In this document: in pieces, positions 37,258 through 42,294 of the stretch
Layout of the letters: every line of letters begins with the position of its first letter
Numbering within the stretch: the first letter of the stretch is position 1
Origin: a virus
Virus record (IMG/VR): IMGVR_UViG_3300004804_000012
Coordinates: 1-42,294 of that record
DNA length: 42,294 nucleotides
Direction: 5' to 3' (one strand)
The notes under the pieces: model-generated
The model's input: the letters and a program-made list of their open reading frames with translations, nothing else
Told to the model about the DNA's origin: nothing
Database searches by the model: none
Translations under genes and position numbers: made by a program

Positions 37258-37537
37258 TATCAAGTGCGTGGCAGTGTCACGCAAAAGCCGCAAGTTGGTC
37301 GTGGTGGCCGATCGGTTAGGTGCTATTTCAGCGGCATGGATGTCGCTGGGGTAGCGGGTTCCGTGGTCAGAGCACGCCGTGAACACGGTTGGAGGCGCGG
37401 TGAATGCCACACGGGGCAGCAATGCCTTTGTAAGTCACCGTGAAGCTGCAGCTTGCTGCAGCCGGACCTGCGGGTAGGGGATCCCAGGAGCTTGCGGTTA
37501 TGCCAGTTGCCGGACTTAAGTGGCGGGAGCCAGCAGC
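37258..37537 (+). other. Long non-coding leader of the holin-like gene
   Basis: No frame with a ribosome-binding site and protein-like composition. Hairpins seen: GCGTG/CACGC (37265-37281), CCGTG/CACGG (37377-37388), and a perfect pair of GCTGCAGC octamers (37445-37452, 37455-37462). It may control expression of the downstream lysis-type genes; alternatively a small Arg/Gly-rich ORF from GTG 37249 exists but looks random. Confidence 0.4.
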
Positions 37538-37876
37538 ATGTTTGCAGAACCGACTCATCCTATCTGGGTGTTTCTCAGCGCTTTTGGCGTTTCTGCGTTC
37601 GCTGGGCTCGCCACCTATTTGCGCTTTTCGCGTAAAATGACCAGGCTTGGTCTTCTGAGCGCGTTGTTAAACGCTGGTTGCCTTGGTCTGGCCATCAGCC
37701 TCATGTGGTACCAGCACTATCGAAAGTCGGAGAACGTCTATGGTCTAATTGGTATCTGCGTCATGGCCGGAATGGGCGGGTCGACAGTTACCGATATTCT
37801 GTGGTCTGTTCTCAGCGGCGCGGGCATTAAAGTCACGATTACCCACGAGCAAGACAGGAACCCCAACAATGAGTGA
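37538..37876 (+). CDS. Holin-like membrane protein (LydA-type), 112 aa
   Basis: ATG 37538, with GGGAG at 37524-37528. Three membrane segments, about residues 9-28, 37-57 and 67-90, a short N-terminus and a charged C-terminal tail (THEQDRNPNNE). The third segment, GICVMAGMGGSTVTDIL, resembles the LydA/superfamily III holin pattern. Holins form inner-membrane holes at lysis onset. Assignment is by topology and pattern; a second candidate lies at 41048. Confidence 0.6.
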   Translation: MFAEPTHPIWVFLSAFGVSAFAGLATYLRFSRKMTRLGLLSALLNAGCLGLAISLMWYQHYRKSENVYGLIGICVMAGMGGSTVTDILWSVLSGAGIKVTITHEQDRNPNNE

Positions 37877-38009
37877 TCGTAAAGCTCGGGACATGCTTAG
37901 TGCCGTGGCGCTTGTCTTTACGGTGCTTTGCTCGCTTGCGCTGCTGTCGTCGGCCGTCGCGGTCGCGCAACAGGGCGCGCAAATTGTTGCGGAGGTGCAA
38001 ACGCCATGA
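37869..38009 (+). CDS. Small single-pass membrane protein, 46 aa
   Basis: ATG 37869 overlaps the holin-like gene by 8 nt. A basic N-terminus (MSDRKARDM) precedes a hydrophobic helix (LSAVALVFTVLCSLALLSSA) and a short polar tail (QQGAQIVAEVQTP). The topology (N-in, C-out) and the position beside a holin are compatible with an antiholin or spanin component. The next gene overlaps its end by 4 nt (ATGA). Confidence 0.55.
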   Translation: MSDRKARDMLSAVALVFTVLCSLALLSSAVAVAQQGAQIVAEVQTP

Positions 38010-38560
38010 ATGCACTATTTAACCCCTGCAGTGAAAGTTCCAGGCCGCTTCGATTGGCAGCTGTTGGGTGGGCAGTCGCTGGCGCCACGTTGTGCGCTTG
38101 CGCGCTCTGGTACCACGCATCAGCGTTAGCCTCACACAAGAGTGAATTGCACAAGATCATCAATTACGCACCTGACGCCGTGATCGTGTGCAACGAACGC
38201 GGCCAAGTGCTTTACGCCAACGACGCGGTGCGAGCGATCACGGGTTTCACGGAAGAAGATCTTGTCCGCGGCGGAGTCGAGCAGGTGATTCCAATGCCGC
38301 TGCGCGCTTTGCACAGAAACGCCCTGCGTGGCGCAGTCGTCAAGAGCGACCGAGGTATTGAGGGCGTGAACTACCGGCGGGTCTACCCAGTCATGCGCAA
38401 AGACGGCAAAATGGTCGTCTGCTTGATAAGCGTCGGCAGCGTCCGGCATTACGACGGCCCACAGTTTTTCGCGTTCATCACGCCGGTTGGCGAAGACGCA
38501 GCCCCGGCCCCTGCACCGGCCAAACTGGACCCAGCAAGTACAGCGAACAACGCGCCGTAA
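38006..38560 (+). CDS. Membrane-anchored PAS-domain protein, 184 aa
   Basis: ATG 38006, with GGAGG at 37991-37995. One transmembrane helix (about residues 17-35) is followed directly by a PAS domain (51-162): IINYAPDAVIVCNERGQVLY, ANDAVRAITGFTEEDLV, then KDGKMVVCLISVGSVRHYDG and QFFAFITPV. This is the canonical order beta-beta-alpha with the GxxxxxNxAxxxxxG core. The C-terminus is a Pro/Ala tail with no kinase, cyclase or DNA-binding output domain. PAS domains bind ligands or sense redox or light; here the domain sits downstream of a membrane helix and inside the lysis-type gene group. A sensor that modulates lysis is a hypothesis. Confidence 0.8.
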   Translation: MNALFNPCSESSRPLRLAAVGWAVAGATLCACALWYHASALASHKSELHKIINYAPDAVIVCNERGQVLYANDAVRAITGFTEEDLVRGGVEQVIPMPLRALHRNALRGAVVKSDRGIEGVNYRRVYPVMRKDGKMVVCLISVGSVRHYDGPQFFAFITPVGEDAAPAPAPAKLDPASTANNAP

Positions 38561-38571
38561 CGAGACCCGCT

Positions 38572-39690
38572 ATGGATGGCTTCTCCATTCTTGATCCGGC
38601 AAACTGGCGCGCGGGCGGGCTGAAAGAGCACCCTGCGTACATTGTCGGCAACGCGGCAGCCTGGCTCACCAAAGCTGGCGCTGTCGGAACAAATCACTAT
38701 CTCACCGGGCGGCTTTACATCTCGAAGAGCGGCTGGTTGCTGCTTTCGGTGCCTAATGCGCTTGTGCGCGGCGTTTTCGACGCCATGACGGCCACCGGCG
38801 CCGAGTTGCCCACGTTGAGTGCGTTTATGGGCAAATCTGCCGACAAAGACTTGCTCAACGCGCATATTTCCGTGATGACCGCGGAAGAAGTCGACCAAAT
38901 TGGCGCTGACAAGATCAACGAGCGCGGGCACCACTTTCACTACGCGCTAGGCCAGATCCGCGAGTTTTCGCCTGAGAAAGCGAACACGTTGAGCCGCGTC
39001 TGGGCGATTCAGGTGGCGAGTCCCGAGCTAGCAGCCTTGCGAAAGAGCTACGGGCTATCGGCGCTGCCCAACGACGATCACCCGTTTCACATCACCGTAG
39101 CCGTCAGGCGCAAGAACGTGCTGGGCGCTAATGAAGTCGCCAAGGTAGACGGCAGTCGCGGTGAGTCGAAGGCTGCCGAGGCAAAAGACGCCTTGCATGG
39201 CGGCGCGGCAGATCACAAGCCCGATAGCGCGTTCAACCAGGAGGCCTTGGCAGAAGGCAAAAAGCATGAGCACGAACACACCGACAACGATCAAATCGCC
39301 AAGGAAATTGCCAAGGATCACCTGTCCGAAGACCCCGCCTATTACGAAAAAGTCCAACAAATAGAGAAGGAAAGCAGCGTCTACCTCAATCAGACGCGGC
39401 AGATGTTCAACCCGTTTACGGTGTCTGGGCCGCAGATTCCGTATGACCACAATAAGCCCGTGTTTGAAAACATTCAGAACCAGATGGCGGAAGTGAAGCG
39501 CCGCGGAGATTTCATGCTCCAGGCGGACCGAAATCACCAGATCTGGCGTGCCCAGCTGGATCCGCACTACCGTCATCAACTTGCTCTTCAAGCGTTTCGA
39601 GGTGAACTGCCCCAGCCCGGTCTCACGGACCAGCTGTTTGAACGATATGGCGACGGAATGCTCGCCTCGTTACAGCCGAGGAGGCCGTGA
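38572..39690 (+). CDS. 2H-phosphoesterase-like domain plus C-terminal DUF5661-like region, 372 aa
   Basis: The N-terminal half contains the two short His motifs of the 2H (LigT-like) phosphoesterases: LNAHISVMTAEE (H98-x-S100) and HPFHITVAVRRK (H173-x-T175), 75 residues apart as expected. 2H enzymes hydrolyse 2'-5' or cyclic nucleotide bonds; the phage T4 anti-CBASS protein Acb1 is one example. After a His/Glu/Asp-rich linker (about 220-240), DNDQIAKEIAKDHLSEDPAY followed by YEKVQQIEKE resembles the DUF5661 pattern of phage proteins. ATG 38572 follows the PAS gene. Function is not proven; the first motif has Ser instead of Thr. Confidence 0.6.
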   Translation: MDGFSILDPANWRAGGLKEHPAYIVGNAAAWLTKAGAVGTNHYLTGRLYISKSGWLLLSVPNALVRGVFDAMTATGAELPTLSAFMGKSADKDLLNAHISVMTAEEVDQIGADKINERGHHFHYALGQIREFSPEKANTLSRVWAIQVASPELAALRKSYGLSALPNDDHPFHITVAVRRKNVLGANEVAKVDGSRGESKAAEAKDALHGGAADHKPDSAFNQEALAEGKKHEHEHTDNDQIAKEIAKDHLSEDPAYYEKVQQIEKESSVYLNQTRQMFNPFTVSGPQIPYDHNKPVFENIQNQMAEVKRRGDFMLQADRNHQIWRAQLDPHYRHQLALQAFRGELPQPGLTDQLFERYGDGMLASLQPRRP

Positions 39691-39691
39691 A

Positions 39692-39949
39692 ATGCCGCTT
39701 TTACCGTGGCGACCAAAAAAGCCGGACGCGCCAGTCACACCTGTTATGCCGCCGCCGGATGAACCGAATCCCGCGCGCGCAGCCTGGCTCAAAGCCCTGA
39801 TGCTCCTTCGTTCGATCGACAAGCAAAAGCTTGGCGTGGCGTTGTTCACAGCGCCCGTCATTGCTTTTTTTGCGGTCAGCGGTGTGTTTTTGTGGCTTTG
39901 GGTAGCTCTGCGCGGGCTGTATCGGTTCATCCTCTCTATCTTCAAGTGA
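39692..39949 (+). CDS. Small membrane protein, 85 aa
   Basis: ATG 39692, with GAGGAGG upstream (39678-39684). A Pro-rich N-terminus (PWRPKKPDAPVTPVMPPPDE) precedes a helix (ARAAWLKALMLLRSIDKQKL) and one strong membrane segment (VALFTAPVIAFFAVSGVFLWLW in two parts) with a short amphipathic end. Topology single-pass. Unknown. Confidence 0.6.
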   Translation: MPLLPWRPKKPDAPVTPVMPPPDEPNPARAAWLKALMLLRSIDKQKLGVALFTAPVIAFFAVSGVFLWLWVALRGLYRFILSIFK

Positions 39950-39952
39950 AGC

Positions 39953-40978
39953 ATGACGGCGGCCAAAGATATCAATGCGTGGCAAAGTGTTCCTGCGCGG
40001 GTAAGTCAGCGGCTCCCCGCAGCGGCCATGGTACGGGCACAGCATGAAAAGGCTGCCGTCGCCGCGCACATGTTGGCGACCAGCTGCGCGACGTGGATGC
40101 CCGAAGAGAACATCCTCACGATGTGGACGCGCGAGCCGATCGCCGAGAAACAAGCGCTGGACTACAGGAAATATCTCGACAAGCTGGGCTTCGCGCACCG
40201 CGTGTTCGACGGCGGCGCTCCTGACTGGGGGGCCGAAATCCTGATCAAACGGGGCAATCAGGCGCTCGTGCCTGGCCTCGACAAGGTCTGGCAGTACGGC
40301 AATGCAGCGATGGGCGGCCCAAACCCGATGAGCAACGGTATTGTCTCGGGCCTGCTTCTTGGCGGCCTTGGGTACGGTGGCGGCGCGCTGGCCGAGCATT
40401 TGTTTCCCGAGCGTTACTTACAGCGCGGCAAGCTGCGGAGAAGCCTAGGCACCGCGGGCGCGCTGGCTGGCCTGGGTCTCGGCGCCATGAACGCCAACGC
40501 GAACGCGCGGGCGATGGACACGACTTTTCTCAAAGGCTTGTTTACGGACAACCGGACAGTGCCGCCATTTGTGCAGGAAAAGGTTGGTTTCGACTTCGGC
40601 CGGGATCCGCTGGCCAGTAACGACACCGGGTTGTATGCGCCGTCTGTGCCGGTGCCGCAGTTCAACCAAGCTGCGTGGATGGACGTGCAAAAGGGCATGA
40701 TGAACCCGAACGGCATGCACTCGTCGCCTCAGATGGCTGCTGCTGCAACAGGCCTGATGAGCGGAATCAGCACGGGAGTACGGTCACCGATCATCCGCCC
40801 AGTTGACGTAATCAACGGCATTGCGTCTGCGGGCGTGGGTCTTGCAACGGCTACGATGGCTGGCAAAGCTCTTTCTGCGCTAGCCGGACTAACACCTGAA
40901 GCGCAAAACAAGCTGCAAGATATGGGCTTATGGGCAGGCATGCTACACGCCGTTGTACCGCCAATGTTTGGTCGTTGA
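39953..40978 (+). CDS. Gly-zipper hydrophobic protein of virion type, 341 aa
   Basis: ATG 39953. The AAAGATATCAATG palindrome (39965-39976) lies in the first codons (KDIN). The N-terminal helix domain (1-110) is soluble. Two Gly/Ala-rich hydrophobic blocks follow, at about 128-185 (GIVSGLLLGGLGYGGGALAE; AGALAGLGLGAMNA) and 263-320 (MAAAATGLMSGISTGV; IASAGVGLATATMAGKALSA). The middle contains EKVGFDFGRDP, a relative of the FGxK motif in the proteins at 7236 and 9375. Probably a virion protein with membrane-active segments. Confidence 0.55.
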   Translation: MTAAKDINAWQSVPARVSQRLPAAAMVRAQHEKAAVAAHMLATSCATWMPEENILTMWTREPIAEKQALDYRKYLDKLGFAHRVFDGGAPDWGAEILIKRGNQALVPGLDKVWQYGNAAMGGPNPMSNGIVSGLLLGGLGYGGGALAEHLFPERYLQRGKLRRSLGTAGALAGLGLGAMNANANARAMDTTFLKGLFTDNRTVPPFVQEKVGFDFGRDPLASNDTGLYAPSVPVPQFNQAAWMDVQKGMMNPNGMHSSPQMAAAATGLMSGISTGVRSPIIRPVDVINGIASAGVGLATATMAGKALSALAGLTPEAQNKLQDMGLWAGMLHAVVPPMFGR

Positions 40979-40983
40979 CTTAC

Positions 40984-41012
40984 TTGCGCGTTTGATTCGG
41001 TGGTGACACAAT
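40984..41012 (+). promoter_or_regulatory. Sigma70-like promoter
   Basis: TTGCGC (40984-40989), 17-nt spacer, CACAAT (41007-41012), in the gap before the gene at 41048. TAAATA occurs 3 nt further downstream (41015). Confidence 0.4.
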
Positions 41013-41047
41013 AGGTAAATACACACCTCGAAATCAGGAGCCCTTTT

Positions 41048-41419
41048 ATGACCACGCCCCGACCTGAAGCCATTCGTGCAGAGATGCGGTTGCTTAACGC
41101 TGAGGCCGACGCTGTTCCCGGCGTTTCCCTCACGGATTGGAGCAGCCCCGAGTTCTGGACTATGGTCGTTTCTGCGATCACGAACCTCGTAACGGTGGCT
41201 GTCGTGCTGGGCTGGCTCAGCTCGACCGACGCCGAGACCGTCACCAAGGCGCTGTCGGCACTGATCGGCGCCGGACAGGTCATCATCGTCAACGGCCTGC
41301 TCGTGTGGCGGTTTATCTCCGCGCGCGTTCAGGTGAAGCAGGCTATGATCACAGCCCGCTACAACTACATGGCGGCGGTAACGACTGAACAGATGCGGCT
41401 TGGTATGAGAACTCGGTGA
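41048..41419 (+). CDS. Two-pass membrane protein, holin candidate, 123 aa
   Basis: ATG 41048, with CAGGAG at 41037-41042. After an acidic N-terminus, DWSSPEFWTMVVSAITNLVT opens the first membrane helix (about 37-57), and LSALIGAGQVIIVNGLLVWRF the second (68-90), followed by a basic helix (ISARVQVKQAMITARYNY). This is a common arrangement for phage holins and lies two genes before the peptidoglycan-binding protease. Stop/start overlap with the next gene (TGATG). Confidence 0.6.
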   Translation: MTTPRPEAIRAEMRLLNAEADAVPGVSLTDWSSPEFWTMVVSAITNLVTVAVVLGWLSSTDAETVTKALSALIGAGQVIIVNGLLVWRFISARVQVKQAMITARYNYMAAVTTEQMRLGMRTR

Positions 41420-41823
41420 TGACAAACGAAGAGCTGCAGGAGCGGATCGACAATTCGCCCGCACTCAGCGCACTGCAGAGTCAGCTCCAGTCCGAAATTG
41501 GGTTTCGAGCGCCTGCTGAATTTGCGCTGAGTGCGATCCTGGTTGTGTCGATCATTTCGATCATCGTCCAGATTGTCATTCACTGTCGTGAAAGCCGTGA
41601 TGAGCAAAGCGTGCGCGCTTCAATGCGCGACGTGCGGTCACTGCCTTTGCGGCAGCAGTTTCGGTTGCGGCGGGCGTTGACGGAGCTGTGGCGCCAGACA
41701 TACCCGAGAGCAACGCGCCATCAAGAAAACCCGCTGATCGACGCGGTGTACCAGCTCAGCGACAGCGCGGATGACGCCGCTATCGACGAGTTGCTGTGGC
41801 TGGCGGCGCAACACAAATCATGA
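41419..41823 (+). CDS. Membrane-anchored protein with a charged cytoplasmic-type domain, 134 aa
   Basis: ATG 41419 overlaps the stop of the holin candidate by one base. One membrane helix (about residues 38-56, FALSAILVVSIISIIVQIVI) separates an N-terminal helix (NEELQERIDNSPALSALQSQ) from an Arg-rich domain (DVRSLPLRQQFRLRRALTEL) and an acidic end. Could be a lysis regulator or spanin-related; not recognised. Confidence 0.6.
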   Translation: MTNEELQERIDNSPALSALQSQLQSEIGFRAPAEFALSAILVVSIISIIVQIVIHCRESRDEQSVRASMRDVRSLPLRQQFRLRRALTELWRQTYPRATRHQENPLIDAVYQLSDSADDAAIDELLWLAAQHKS

Positions 41824-41851
41824 CCGCATTCTTCGCAAGGACGCGAACTAT

Positions 41852-42294
41852 ATGGCAAGGATGCCATCAAAACACCAGCATGTACTGCCTACAGGAGAGA
41901 TCCTAAAAAAGCTGTACGGCTTTGGGTATTTTGGCACGAAGACCTGGCAACAGGTCAAAGGGCTCAAGGGCGAAGACCTTGATTGCGCTGTGCGCGAGTA
42001 CCAGCTTTTCCACGGTTTGGACCCCAATGGTGCTGTCGGGCCTGAAACGGCAAGCGTGCTTTCTCGGCGTCGATGCGGGTTGCCTGACTTTAACTTCTCA
42101 GCGGGCGACTCGGTCTGTAAGTGGACGCACAAGACGATCACGTACTTTCCAAGCCTGACACTCCCCGGCGTGTCGTCTGAGCAAGCTGCGCAGGCGTATG
42201 ACATCGCGTTCAGCCAGTGGGCCGCGGTGTGCGACCTGGAGCCGCAGCGTGTCACTGCCGCAAACAAGGCGAACATTCTGGCGCGGTCTGGAAA
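41852..42294 (+). CDS. Matrixin-like metalloprotease with peptidoglycan-binding domain, N-terminal part (truncated by window end)
   Basis: The frame is open from ATG 41852 to the window end; 147 codons are visible. Residues about 10-70 (GEILKKLYGFGYFGTKTWQQ to DLDCAVREYQLFHGLDPNGA) form a PG_binding_1 domain. RRRCGLPDF follows (C75), matching the cysteine switch PRCGxPD of matrix metalloproteinase prodomains. KWTHKTITYFPSLTLPGVSS then resembles the first strand of the MMP catalytic domain, KWxxxxLTYxxxxx. The HExxHxxGxxH site would lie beyond the window. Together with the preceding holin candidate it suggests an envelope-degrading or lysis enzyme kept latent by its Cys. The start is supported by AAGGACG upstream. 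Confidence 0.75.
   Translation, partial: MARMPSKHQHVLPTGEILKKLYGFGYFGTKTWQQVKGLKGEDLDCAVREYQLFHGLDPNGAVGPETASVLSRRRCGLPDFNFSAGDSVCKWTHKTITYFPSLTLPGVSSEQAAQAYDIAFSQWAAVCDLEPQRVTAANKANILARSG

Noticed and set aside
1-42294. CRISPR array, integrase or attachment site, insertion sequences
   Set aside because: No regularly spaced repeats of 25-40 nt, no transposase or integrase motifs and no terminal repeats typical of insertion sequences were seen.

Overview
The window reads as part of the genome of a large (probably jumbo) tailed bacteriophage. Every convincing gene lies on the + strand, packed tightly with frequent stop/start overlaps. Phage-typical functions include a thymidylate synthase ThyX, a dCMP deaminase, a MazG-like pyrophosphohydrolase, PhoH, an HNH endonuclease, a SNF2-type helicase, holin-like membrane proteins, many small orphan genes, five tRNAs and the 3' part of a tmRNA. 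No terminase, portal, capsid, polymerase or integrase is visible, so virus class and host are inferred. Glycosyltransferases of LPS type suggest a Gram-negative host.

Layout. 1-1604: tmRNA, tRNA-Ala, tRNA-Thr and tRNA-Leu with small genes and a terminator that competes with a long-range stem. 1646-7152: small orphan genes (secreted, membrane-anchored, zinc-binding, coiled-coil), separated by intrinsic terminators and by three copies of a 36-nt promoter-like element (TAAATA-N14-GGCATATCTnTTGAAC). 2698-3038 is a non-coding stretch full of inverted repeats. 7236-13690: probable virion proteins with glycine-zipper hydrophobic segments: a HELGH metalloprotease, a duplicated Gly-rich protein and a SNF2 helicase with a hydrophobic tail. 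13766-18257: ThyX, two probable structural proteins, a small HExxH protein and an HNH nuclease. 18343-21722: tRNA-fMet and tRNA-Ser, MazG, small proteins and a cupin. 21676-27102: a large Pro/Gln/Gly-rich protein, a CarF/TMEM189-type lipid desaturase, PhoH, a possible nuclease-like protein and a ferritin-like protein. 27130-37191: a glycan cassette (methyltransferase, TagD-like cytidylyltransferase, several glycosyltransferases, UDP-galactopyranose mutase) with a dCMP deaminase and a HAD protein inserted. 37229-42294: a long untranslated leader, holin-like proteins, a membrane-anchored PAS protein, a 2H-phosphoesterase-like protein and, at the right edge, a truncated matrixin protease with a peptidoglycan-binding domain and an MMP-like cysteine switch.

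How it fits together (inference). The dCMP deaminase makes dUMP, ThyX converts it to dTMP and the MazG protein may clear unwanted nucleotides. The tmRNA and tRNAs support translation. The glycan cassette and lipid desaturase could remodel the virion or host envelope. The right-hand genes look like a lysis or envelope-attack region with a possible sensory input.

The strongest unexplained signals are: a 12-bp A/T-flanked GATATC palindrome occurring 16 times across the window, often on start or stop codons and inside genes with rare codons; a shared C-terminal tag (RRRLILD-like) on three proteins; the phage lipid desaturase; the PAS protein beside the holin; and the matrixin with a cysteine switch.
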